Positions 27,183 to 40,600 of a stretch of 62,000 bases of DNA are shown piece after piece. Both the position numbers and the translations under genes were made by a program. The notes beneath the pieces were generated by a model. It was not told the origin of the DNA. It saw only the letters and a list, made by a program, of their open reading frames with translations, and did not search any database. The stretch spans positions 19,046,956-19,108,955 of the forward strand of contig CM022671.1 of NCBI GenBank assembly GCA_012295275.1. The letters are read 5' to 3'. This DNA comes from Chrysomallon squamiferum. Taxonomy: Eukaryota > Mollusca > Gastropoda > Neomphalida > Peltospiridae. The stretch's first letter is position 1, and every line of letters starts with the position of its first letter.

Positions 27183-30100
27183 TCATTTTTTGGGTGAATT
27201 TTCTAATGCTTTTTTCCTTTCTTTTCTTAATTCTTTTAATCTCTGGGAGATAATCCTTTTCATCACTTTATACTTGTACTGCAACTGGGCAGTACATTCC
27301 TCTTCTTCTCGGTCAAGAACTTTTAGGAAATTCATTAATTCAACACAACTGAATCCATCCCACTACAAAAAAAAAAAAAAAAAAAAAAAAATTAAATCAG
27401 AGGTTTTGTTGATCAAAACAGATTTATTTCCATATAAGTAAAAATAAAAATGATAATGATGATGATTAATGATAATGACAATAACAATAAAACTATGATC
27501 ATAATATTCCTAAAGACAGTGTTGTTTATAATATATAAAAAAAAAAAAAATTAAAGAAAAAAATTAATTTTTATTTATATTGTAACTTAAGAATTACTTC
27601 AAATAATTAAAAAGGATTTTCATATGTATTGATACTGATGTTTAAGATATAAAAAATAATAATTGATATTTGAAAACAATTAACTATATGTAATATTATA
27701 AAAAAATACAAATGGCATCATAGATGGATAAATGGACTAGATTAATTTTAAGTTATTTATCTGTACTTGAGCCAAAATATGGCTTAATTTAAACATTTTA
27801 AGCTAATGTGGTGAGTTAAACACATTTATTATTATTACTAAATAGCATTTAAAACACATTTTTAAAAACATGCTTGTCAGCTGAGACATAAAATTAACAT
27901 ACCACTATTTCTCCAGTCTCATTTTCCTGTAAAACAAGTCGAAAACGGGAAACTTCAGTTGGCTTCCACCCAAGTACAACCATTAGTGGAAATTCCTTGT
28001 CATTTACTCTTCTTAGTCTCACTGAAAAAAAAAAACAACAATAAAATAATGTTATTGCTAAGATACCTGAGAATCTTCCAGAAATATCTTACTTGACAGA
28101 ATACTCCTTATGTTCAACACATTCTCAGAATACAAATTGTAAATATTCTGGCACGGTTGTGAAATTCAAGAAAAGAATTATGTAATGCCACAAAACATGT
28201 CAGAACCAATCACAGTTTAAATTTATTTTTTAAATAAAGAAATAAAAATGAAGTGTATAGTAATTAAGTTTACTGAAAAATGTAGTCTTTCTCCACAACA
28301 GCCCAAAGAGTTAAAAAGTAATAACATTACCACACTACAATAAAGTGTTAGACTTTAAAAAATATTCTAGCCTCTTTTCTCCTTTTTTAACTCAAAACTC
28401 TGTATAAAACAGACAAGCAAGTGTTACCGCAAATTAATACTTGTATCTAGTACAAAGAAAAAGATCAAAGTCATAATGGTAAAAACTTCATTATTATACT
28501 TCATATTTGTCCCTTTATCAAAATTCTAAATAAATATTGTCACTTCACCTGCTGTGTAAACTAAACATTTTGTGACTGAACTATATAGACATTTTTAATT
28601 GGACTGATTTAAGGTTCATGTCCTAGATAAAATTGTGTCTCGGAGAAAACAAACTTATCCACATTTATTTCAAGAGTTTGTAACTTCTCAAAGCCAGATC
28701 ATCACTAAACTAGAATTTACCAAAAATATAATGTATTGTGCAATCCTGTGATTTATAAAGCATCTAAATAAAAAACTTCAGTAAAGCAAAAGACCCTCCA
28801 AATGAAATTTTTAGCTATTCAGTTTTGAAAAGTTTCACTGGAATTGCAAGATAAAAAAAAGAAGGAAAAAAAGAATTGCTAGTTTAATAATAATCACATA
28901 TAAAACACTTCACTATATTTCAACAGGTTGGCAAACTTTTGTGATAATAATAAATAACATACCAAGTTTAGTTTTATTGAATTCTTGTTCATACATGGCA
29001 AACTTCCTTGGATGATCAAGAATATGGAATTTTGTTAGAAGTGATGTGATAACTTCTTTAGTTGTTGTGGTGCTGAAAATAACATCAATAATAATGGTTA
29101 GATTTTTTTGACAAAATAAACATCAAAAGGAACAGTATTTTGATAACTTTTTTACAAAACAAATAATACTGCAACTTCTTAATCTTCAGAGCAAAAATAT
29201 AAAAATAAAAATAAAAATTAAGATAAATAGGAAACAATCTAATGTTAAATCTGACTACTAGAAAATAAAGATTTATTTTTATTTTAAAACACTGCAAAAG
29301 GACACTTGGTAAATTTAAAAAAAAAAAAAAAAATTATTACATTAATATATAATTTATAATGAATACAAAAAAATATAATTTAAACTTTCTTTCAATTTTG
29401 GTGTTTCTACTACTTTTACCACTTAATAAAAAAAACTGTACTATTGTTATGTCTTATTTTTCTTTTCTGTCTGTGCTAACCTGGAGACATGAATGGATTT
29501 GACAGTGTCTCGGGGCATGTAGAAAGCAATCTGTGTCGTATTCTGCTCCACTATATGTTCCTTTGTAAGAAGTTCATAGATTGATGGAGGACGGGCTCCA
29601 AGAGACATTGTGATTGGCCGAACAAGGTTCAAAGTTACTTTCAAAAACCCATGGAATGTGTCACCCTTCTCATCCTGCAAGAGAACAGAATAAGCTTTTA
29701 CTATTATCAAAACATTATTAGAATAGTCTCTCTGGTTGCATCAAATGTAATAATTTTTCTTCTATTATCTTGCACTATTTGTCAAATTAATATTATTATT
29801 TTTACCATGTAAATTTTCTGAACACAAATCTATTGTGTGTGACAGTGCTCAGTATGCTTTTGTAATCAGCTGATTTTAATTATTAATACAACTCTGCACA
29901 ATAATTTCGCCTTTCTACAGCATAAATAATAACCCAACTTTTCTTGCAGTCAACAGGGGAAAAAAATAATCAGATTTGCATAAAAATTTACTTAAGGTTC
30001 CTTCTTTATCATATATTTGTTTTGATGCAAATTGAGACACATTATGTATTTGCATTATTATTATTATTTCTTTTTTTTAAAAGAAATATTTTCCTGGTAT

Positions 30101-33100
30101 ATAAATATTTTTAAATACTTGATTTCATTTTTTCTCTTACCAATTCAAAGCTTGAACCAGGGAAGTGTTTATTATATTCTTCTATATTTTTTTGCATGTC
30201 TTCTCGGTTTAGTGTTGCTTGACCTTTGGCTTTGGGAAGATGTTCATCTGGAATTGTGCCAGATCTGTACCCACTATCTGTTTCATCTTTTTCCTGCAAT
30301 AAACAGTAACACATAACAAAAAGTCAGTAGCACTGATACTCTATCACTGATGATATACACACATGTGGAACATAATAAATTTCTATCCTTTTCTTCAGTA
30401 ATAGAAGACAACCACTGTACAAAATCCAGATATGTTATATGTCTGAGGTATCTTATACAGATAGATACTGAAACATATATGAATTTAACGTCTTATATCT
30501 CATTCATAGCTGTAACATGGTCTGTTTTAGACAAAATACTGCATAATTTAGATGTGTATTGCAATGAAGTTTTTTTTATATAAATAATAATAAAATAATA
30601 AATTACACAGAACATCTCTTTAAGTTTTCTTTTAGTCTTTAAGTAAATATAATACAACATTCTGTGAGTAATGTAGGCAACTTGACTTTCCAGGTATGTA
30701 CAAATGTAACCCAGCTTTATTAAAAATAAAAACAATAATAATAAACATACATAACACATTTTAACCAAAGGTTATCCAAATATTTACAAAAGTCTGACCT
30801 GACCTTAACGGGACTGATAGACACATGTACATGTTTAGTGGCACATCTAGCCAGAATCTAGATTAATGGTTTTATAATCAATAGGGTTGCAGGCTTCTGC
30901 AAACTGAAAAATTACTGCTAAATATTCTTGTAACAACAAGCATGCATGACCTTCAGCAGAAAATACTAAAGAAAACAGATTAACATAACAGTGTTTATTT
31001 TCATTTGTGTATCTGATGAAGATATATGTGATTCAGAGTCATGGAATTCCTAAACAATGTGTGTTAACTGACTGACAGAGGATAACAGTGGACTTACAGT
31101 GGATATACAAAGCAAAACAACACCAAAGCCATATGTACAGGACACAAACATAACATATTTTACCTGGATAGCAAAATATCCATTTACGTGGATCTTCAGT
31201 TTATACTTAAGCCAAAAAGAATTAGGTTTCAGATTACACAATGTTTTAATATAATCATAATGTGCATTAAACATTTATAAATAATAATTACTTTCAAAAG
31301 AAAAAAGAAAAATAACTGAATAAAAATAAAATATGTTCAAAATGTGTTTTAAAAACCATGTCTACAATTATTCAGGACTTTTGTGCTGTACCTCATCAAT
31401 CAATAAATAATTAGCTTTTATTTTGAAATGCATGGGAACTATATAGGAAAACATACCATTTGCACAAAAATAAATCTAAAAGGAAACTTTTTAATACTTT
31501 GTACCAGTTTTATGGTAAAGTTAAACCTTGGGTAAAGATAAATGTGTTATTTTTATTGGTGGAAGTTATATAACTAATAGTTTCATGTTAGGAATTATTA
31601 AAACCAAGTCTGAATAATAATAATTAAACTTAAAAAAGAAAAATGCTGGCCGATTAAGATATATATGACTACTCATAGTTTAAATACTAATGTTGGTAAT
31701 CTAATCAAATACTAAGGATATTTAGCATAAATATAAGTCTGTTACACCAGGCCGTCTTCCACATTATAGCAAAGCCAAACATCAGGCTCATTCTGGAATG
31801 AAAACATGCTGTGGTTATTATTAACCCCACCTGTTCTATACTAAATATCATGAACCTGTGTCATGAAGTCCAGGCAATATTAGAGACAGAGAAAGAAAGA
31901 CAAAAATCATAAAACAAAGTAGTGTAAAAAGAATTTCAAACCAACATATAAATAATAAACCACAACAGAATGAAATGAGTCCATGAACTAGCTATAGTGC
32001 ATTTATAATTTATGAAAAGTTTTTTTTTTTTTTTTTTGGGGATTTATATTAATATATGTTTTATCTCAGTCCAAACAATGTAGAAAAAAACAATAGCTAC
32101 ATCAACAACAAAAAACCGAACATATTCTCAGTAATTAGTTTATTTTTGTGGTTAGTTTTCTGAAAAGTTATAATTTAGGATATTTAATTTTTTATTATCC
32201 AGCAGTTATTATATTATCCATGCAGCTGGTTAACTTATAAAGATGAATGTAACATGTAAAGTTGTTTAATGTCAAAAGATGTGCTATAATCATTCAATTT
32301 GCATTTTTAGTTTATACTTCACATATTTCAATACAGGTTTAATATTTATATATCATTATATCTATGTATGTTTGTGACTTTGTATGCATATATCCTCAGA
32401 TTAAAATATAGTCCTTAACTAATAATTCATTCTACTTACATTTGTGTTATCTGCACGATCGTCACCCACAAAATCCTCCACCACAACAGGATTAGGAACA
32501 GGCAATGCTGAAGAACAGTTACACGAAGTGCTGATGACAGCAACCTCGGGTGTAATGTCTACTGAACTAGGTGATATTCCCGGTTGTGGTTCCCGAGTTG
32601 GTGAATTCTTTGGTGTTGATAATGGAGACTGATCTGTTTCTGAAGAATTGTTTTGAGCACAAACTGAAGCACAGTCTAATTCAACAGAATGCAAACATTT
32701 GTGATGACACGTGTAATGACATTCTGAAAAAAAAAAAAAAAAATGTCATACTTACTAATTCTGAGTCTTTAATTCATGTTCTGTACCAAACCTCTGTTAT
32801 ACATTACTATGAACATTTTTAAAAAGATGTGTATGTATTATATATATATATATATATATATTTAAAGTTACTGCCTTTGTATTATTTAAATTTGTGAGTA
32901 TTGAAGGCCACTAAAACATCACAAAATGTCCATCATCTATTGATGAATATTCTGTGTATCACATTTAATTACGTCTGTTTAATGCAGATTATTATATTAA
33001 TTAGGACTGGTTTTCTAAAAATAACTCCTACTGATTAGAAATACATTTAGTGACCCCCATATCATACAAGTTTGTTTTATTAACTACACTTCCATTCATA

Positions 33101-33372
33101 CCTATTGTTTTGCTATATTAAAACAAAAAAAATGACAAAAAAATAACAAAATTGTTATGCTAATAAGATTTATAAAATTAAATAAAATAAATAAAATAAA
33201 TAATGAAATAACAGAAGATAAAGATGAGAAGTAACATTTGATTTTTGTATTAGAACTTTTCTTCTTAATATTATATCACTGATTAATTTTGTGAACTATT
33301 ACAAACTTATTTTTACAGTATTAACTTGTTCTCTATCAATGCTGAAACCAGTTATAATTACTGTTTTTAAGA

Positions 33373-33413
<41 letters not shown>

Positions 33414-36400
33414 TTTGTTTACAACTGATACAGTGGTTTTCAAACAAATGAGAAATCAGTAAAAAACACAACTTCCACAGTGTAATAAACATGCTTGTTA
33501 ATCTGATGAACATATATCTTTTTATCTGCTGGCTTATTTATTACAGGTAGTCAGAGACTCAGTTATATAAAAACTACTTATGAATTAGGTGATTAACAAG
33601 TTTGTATATGTTATACCATCTCCAATGAAAGCATACTGACTTCTCACAGTAATATATTCCATGCAAATTATAAAAATAAATATATTTCACTTAAAGTTAC
33701 TTTTTATAAGCTATTACAAAAGTCAAACAAGTATTAGACATAAAGATAAAAATAAAAATAGAGATAAAAACGGTTTGAACTGTTCATTTTAATTACGAAA
33801 TGGAACATTACTGATATCTTTCCACTTTTATTGCTTTATAATAAATGAACAGGAAATGGCTTAATGAAATAATGGAAATCCTCTTACAAATTAAAGGAAA
33901 TGTGTATACTGCCTAGAGGGCAGACTGCTGTATTAAGATTTTAATAACCTTCGACATTCCATTATATAAATATATAGATTTTTGTTTTTTAACTTCTGTG
34001 TTTCATTTATTAGTGTATGTCAAAGCTGTTTATAGATGGTTTATATGATTAAGCATATGTCATGGGTCCTGCTGTGTTCATTTTTCTTTCAACTATATCA
34101 CTTAGCCTTGGTTTGGAAACCTGCCAGAGTTCATATTATCTTAACTGTATTTCACATCTAGCAAGTTTTTATGTAACCCACTGCTAGAGGTCAGTCAACA
34201 AGCAATTAACAAAGAGAAATACACCAAATATACAGACTTTCACTGTGATATATGTACACACAGTATTAGGTTTGAAGATATCAAAATCAATAGTGCCCTG
34301 TTAAGCAGTCATTTAAGACGAAATTTTCACTTCCTCGATCCATACATTTAAACTCTTTGTGCTATAATGTTCCCAAATATTGCTGTAAGGAGATAACTAT
34401 TTTTACAGATGCTTTACAATATTCTTCAAGAAATAATTTCAAAAACCTTAATCAGTATTGTTACTTTTCAACTTGTTTACAATAAATTTAATAATACTTT
34501 AAATATTAAAAATAAACCAGGTCAGCATTAAAACTAACATTTTATAAATACAAGAAACACTGACAGATTAAAAAGCATATTGTTTTTTTTTCAAACTAAA
34601 TATTTAAAACTGGCTTGTAATCACACACATACACACACCTTTTATTTTTACTATTATTATTATTATTATTTTTGTTTTTTTCTGTTAACAAGATAAAATG
34701 GAGATATGATAATCTTAAAAACAGTATATTTACTATTACCCTGAGGGGACAAGCAAACATGTTTAGGTGTGGTTACTATTTTTCCTACATTTCCTACAGA
34801 TTGTTATCCAGCATTTTAAAAATAATATATGGCAGAAACGCATATATTAAATTGTATTTTAACTGTACAACTGATAAAATGATATTGTGTTACGAAAAAA
34901 TAAATTAATTTTATGCAAAGAATTCAATTTTCAGTTAGCAGGGTTTTTTTTTTTTTTTAAATAATATTAATAATGAAGAAATATGAACCAGAACATATCA
35001 AAAATATTTACACATAAAATTTATATTATGTGATAACAAACTAATTTCTGGTTTATCTGTGTCATTTTAGCAATTAGGATTAGGTTTAATATTAGTTAAA
35101 TCTAAACAGTTATATTATTAAATAAAGAGAATAAATCTGACAAAAGCTTGTTAATCAGCTTATAAATTCTTTTTTAAATCCAAAAATAAGCCTTGCACTT
35201 ATTATTAAACATAAATCATTATGGACTTATGGGTTTATATCTGCTTTATAGCAAACATTTATACTCCAATATTTTTGTTTTGTTATCTGTGAATAAAAAC
35301 TAAAATATCCCTAATTATTGCAATATATCAACTTACAACACCAAAACACTTAACTGTCCGAGACAACACTGCCAGCATTAATAATCTTTAATATTATTGT
35401 ATTGTGTACATGAATAAAGTAAAATTGTGTATTAATAACTTTACCTATATATGGTGATGCAAAAACTACAACAAAATAGCTTAATTCCTAACAGTCAGAT
35501 ATTTCAAGGCAAATATTATCTGCAGTTGTTACATGTAATAGCTGGTAATTTGTGCTTATAAATAGCAGGTGATATTTGCCAAGTGTGATTCGATATTTAC
35601 ATCTGTGTCACGCAACAATTCCTTTGTCCCTGCACACAGTTTGTAAGAGCACAACAATTAACTGTTTGAGGCAATAATTCAACTTAAATAATATATGCTG
35701 TGCTTGATGGATATGGGCTTTCATTACATAGAACGATGAGAAAGAAAGAAAAAAGCTTGACCTATTTAATGTGAAAAGAAATGGGTTACTTTGTACAAGA
35801 CCTCAGTAATATTTATTTAGGCAGGGCAAAATGCCACAAAATAAGTAAACTGGATCTTGAGGGATGGTTTACTTACAAACAAAGAATTAGTGAATGAAAC
35901 AAACAAAAGGAATATGCAGTGTATTTCTATGAAAGTGCACTGTTCCTGTATATGCAAATTTATAATTAAACCAGCCTCTCCAAAATAGTATTTCATCAGC
36001 TCTTACCATAAGTAATTTTCCAGCCTAATTGAGATATTTAGCTTTAATGATTTACGTAATTACTCCGAATCTCAATTATATAAATATATGCAATTCTGTA
36101 CTAATATATATATTTGGAAATGTTTAAAATAATTTTTAAAGAATGCATTCCAGTTTTATATATAAAGCAAAACAAAAATATAAGACCAACATTTTCATCA
36201 GTTTTTTCAAAAGCTATGAAAATGAATTAGAAAATAAAGTTGACAATTTTGAAATTCTAATGTATATCACATTCATGCGAGTCTACTGTGACAGTAAATA
36301 ATTTTGATTACACCATATTTAATAAACATCACATTTTAAAATAAAATATAAATGTGCATGCCACAATATTAAAGAGATGATGAAGGGAGAATAAGAGATA

Positions 36401-37682
36401 CTCACAAATGTAAAAATCTTTTATTCTGTTTTGTAATGACAGATCCCAAGAGTAGTAACAGCAATACAGTGAGTTTAACTTGAAGCAAATGTAATATTTA
36501 TTCAGAGAAGGCCTAGATGATAACTTTATTTTTAATCATATTTTTACATTTTATTTTATTTTATAGTGATATATATTTTTTAAAGTCATGTTACAGTGAA
36601 ATAAAAAAACAGATAAGTTTTTATTGTCATCTTATGGTCAAAGTAATTAGGCTCTGCTTAATAATATATTTATAAATATAACGTCGGCAACATTTATAAT
36701 GTATCTTACCTTTATCATCATCAGTATCACAGTTTGATATAGGACTGACATTACATGTACACACTCGACTATCTATGTGTGTTTTCCTGTGTTGGTTTTT
36801 AGATTCTTTTGATGATAAAATTCCATCACTAAACAGTCTGCTATTCCTTTTCAGTTTATTTAGAACAAAGTCCCATTCCTCTGCAGAATTCCACATCTTA
36901 AACTCCTCATTTGTGTCTGATACCTGATTTGAATTTTCTGAAGCTACTTTGTCACTGAGATTTCTATCACAGAACATTTGCACATCTTCAAAAATATCAC
37001 AGCTACTGAATGAAGGAAAATCTTCAAATACTTGAGATCGTCTACTTGGCATAAACTTTTCAAATTCCTTTTCAAATTCCATGAAATCTTCATCATTGTT
37101 AAAAAAATCCAAAAAACTGTCATCTATATCAGGTATATCAAGCCCATGCCGGCTGCCATGAGAAAACCTGAAAGGAGATGTGGCTTTAAGTCTTGATCCT
37201 TCAGATTCGACACTTGGTGACCGTTGCCTCATCCTGTATCTGCTATACTCATCTACATCTGTAGAAAAACGTTTCTTACTGCTGATTGTATCAAAAACAC
37301 GCTCAAATTCCTCATAATGCTCATCACCACCAAACACTTCCATAGATGGTTTATTAACAGAATTACTTTTACAAGAACTTGAATGATAGTGATTTTTATG
37401 TTCTAAAACCTTTATGTGACAACGATGCAACTTCTTGGTAGGTTTCTGTAGTTTCACATCTTGTTTAATCTCTTTCTGAAGTCGTTTGAAGTCCTTTAGT
37501 TCCTGCTTAAATTCTTCAAAGTCTTCTTCATCAATAAATCCATGTCGAAAAAATCCAAAACTATCAGAAGATTCAAGATCACTAAATTTAAGATTGAAAA
37601 ACTGTGAGGGAAGATAGGCCTGTGAGCCTGTATTATTTATTTTAAAATGTGATGACCTATCAAATGAACATCTACTTTCCAT
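27183..37682 (-). CDS. RASSF1/5-like protein, long alternative-first-exon isoform
   Basis: An alternative first coding exon at 37682-36710 encodes 324 residues and ends in phase 1 at AAAG|GTAAG, exactly the phase of the C1 exon. It therefore splices to 32723 and the same downstream exons, giving 670 aa. No 3' splice site precedes its ATG, so it is a first exon with its own promoter, like the RASSF1A/1C and RASSF5 promoter pairs. The N-terminus is acidic and aromatic with a threefold motif at about residues 50-65 (DEEDFEEF), 119-130 (GGDEHYEEFERVF) and 196-210 (NDEDFMEFEKEFEKF), separated by Ser/Arg-rich stretches. I do not recognise a family for this exon. The C1 finger is cut: only its second half (CHYTCHHKC) remains, preceded by three cysteines from the new exon. 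Confidence 0.78.
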
Positions 37683-40600
37683 CCCTAACCCTCACATCAG
37701 TGGTTAGAACACCAAGTGGAAAATTCATCTTGGTTCCTGGCTACCAGTCAAGTCTTAACAGACAGCATAACAATCCACAGCAATACATGTATGTTATAGG
37801 TGTACTCTACTCCTATTTCCTTGTTGCTAATGGCTAAAAATAGCCTCACTTTCTGTTCGCTGCAAAGTTTTGGCTGGCTGTGAGGAAAGAACACTCAAAT
37901 CTTCTTCCAGACTAGATAAGTCTCATAACAGATAATGGTCACAACACATGTGCTCTGAATGTTATGTTTTTCGTCAGGAACAAAGGTAACTTCCTGCCGA
38001 ACACATGAGCATGAGCAGTAGGGATTTAATTTACTTATCAGCAGGCTACCAAGCTGACATTTTCACAAATATTTTAATCCATCATCCCACATTTAGCTGA
38101 ATATTAAAACCCGACATTCAAAAATTATACAGAATATATATTGATGGGGTGAAAATTAGACTATCAAGCCTGTCAGGCTGTTACCAACACATGTTGTCTG
38201 GGTGTGATACATTAACCAGTCCTGACGAAGTAACCTGTGTTCAGCCAAGCAAAGAAAAAATGTTTGGTTCATGGATTCGGCCTGAGTGAAAAGAACACTA
38301 TGAAAGAGGCACGCGCTGCGCCTTGTCGTGACGTGGTTTTGACTCACTGCTTTGTGTTGTTTGTATGCAAATTCAGAGATGGCTTAGAGAAATGTCTTTT
38401 ATGACATCTGTTTCATTGATATCAGTAATTTATTACGGCTTTCTCATTTTTATTATAATTATGCAGAAAATTTAAGATGTTTGCAAAAAAAAAAAAAAAA
38501 TAAATAAATAAATAAATAAAAAAAAAATATTTTTACCATGTATAAAAAAAAATAAAAAAATAAAAATTATTTTTCAGAACATTTAGGTCATATTTGAATA
38601 AATTGATTTTTATCCTGAATGCGTATTCACTAACCATTGTTCTGTCATAATAATGCACATTCATTAAAATATTATGAACAAAAGCTGATTCTGTGATAAT
38701 TTTATTTTATTTACAAACACTAGAGAAGAGAAGGTATAACACATCAATATCAGATAGTCTGAGCAGAATAAAAATTCAGGGGAATATGCACCTGTTATCT
38801 TCAGTTTAAAGCATAGATCAGTGGCAATGTACATCCCTATCAGCCCACTTTAGATAGTGCACTGAGAAATGTATGACCTAAATTTGTTACTAGATTTATT
38901 ATTTTTTTAAAGAAACAGACAGCTTAGAGGAACTAGCATAAAAAGCACAATGTTTCCAAAAAAAATGTTTTAATCAATAACAAAATGCTCTATTTATATT
39001 AAAAGATACATTATAGGTATTGCAAAAATATATTTGTAGGCTAAAAATGTTCTGTAATGTATGCTTATCAATATTTCTATTAAGAGGAGCTAATCAATAA
39101 AAAAGTTAAGTATTGATGCAACATAAATATAAATAAATAAATAAATAAAATTGAAAAATGCCTATAAATTTGTTTTCACCTACTCAAACTAAAAATAGAT
39201 TAGATTTATCTCATTCAATGATGAAAAAAAAAGAAGTTTGCACCAATATTGTGATATATTTTACACTTAAAAAAATGCAAATGTATTAACCACCTATTTA
39301 ATAAAAATAATGAAAAGGCAACAGCTTCTCTATTTGATAAATATAACTGAATTGCAAATGGAAATCGGATCTCTTAATGGTAAAATAAACAGACATAACA
39401 AAAGAATATCACTAAATATATAAATGGATAAATGCATTTACCCACAAACTGACCAAATAATCAAAAAGCTGGTTGTTATAAAAATACTGATTTTAACACT
39501 TGTATGTAAATGTGCAATGCAATTAAATCTTTTAATTTAAATGTTCATGAACTGTTTTAAAAGGTTTTGTTATTATCTTCTTTACAGCAAGCACATTAAT
39601 TTAAGTGATTGCTATTTATGGAACTTCTAGATAATTTACACACCTTGCATATATATAGTGTGAAAAAACGTAGATCTAATTACCTTTATAATAGCTGTCT
39701 AAAAAACATGTTAACATTACTGTAATATTCTGAAGTGCAACAAAATATTCTGTAAACACAAATCTGAGTTCTGTGACAAATAATTGTATACAAGAAGTTG
39801 TTGAATGAAAGGGAAATAAAAGGTTTTATTAAACAATCTGCAAATAAACATATAATGAAGACATTAATGAATTAACTGTTTATTATTTTAATTTTAATAT
39901 TAAAGAAATGTGCTAAGAAGAAACATTAACATTTTATGTATTTATCATTCATTTTATTTTTATTTTTTTATTTCAAGAAATTCAATATAAAAAAAATATT
40001 TAAAATTGTAACTTTACCTATAATAAAAGCTAATATTTATATTATTAGTCAGTTTTTCCAATTATCATCTGATGATTGGTTTTGTTTTTGATTATGATAA
40101 AATATCAATTTTGTTACACACACAAAATGGGTTATACTCCATTTAGATTATTAAATTAATTTGATGATAATTAAAAAAAAAAAAAACTCAAAACAAAAAA
40201 AATCTTAATATACAATCATAATCAGATAATGTCTTTATTTAGAAAAAAAAAAAAAAAAAATTGATTAGTTTCAAAAACACTTGTAAGAAATTAATCTTTT
40301 AAGAAATTTCACCTGGAAACCCAGCAAAAATATGCAATGAAATTAAAGTAACATTAAAGCACCCAACTTGAGGATGGAATGGAGGTTTTCAAATTCAAAT
40401 GACAAAAGATATACCAAATAATTATTATATGTCACTGAATAATGTCCTATTTGAAAGCCAGTATTTTTTGTTTAAAAAATCAAAATAAAAGTTTTAATGA
40501 CAACAATTTGTTTTAGTATCCACACAAGGTCAAGCTCTGTTTTTTTTTTAGTTTCATTCCTACAGACCATGAGCCTACACAGAATAACTGTACAATGCTG

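Noticed and set aside
29085-29297. Small ORFs in RASSF introns and antisense to its exons (also 30032, 30493, 32571, 37649)
   Set aside because: Antisense shadows or AT-rich intron frames with no recognisable features.
38156-38347. 63-codon minus-strand ORF upstream of the RASSF long first exon
   Set aside because: No recognisable motif and no compatible splice link. More likely promoter or 5' UTR sequence.
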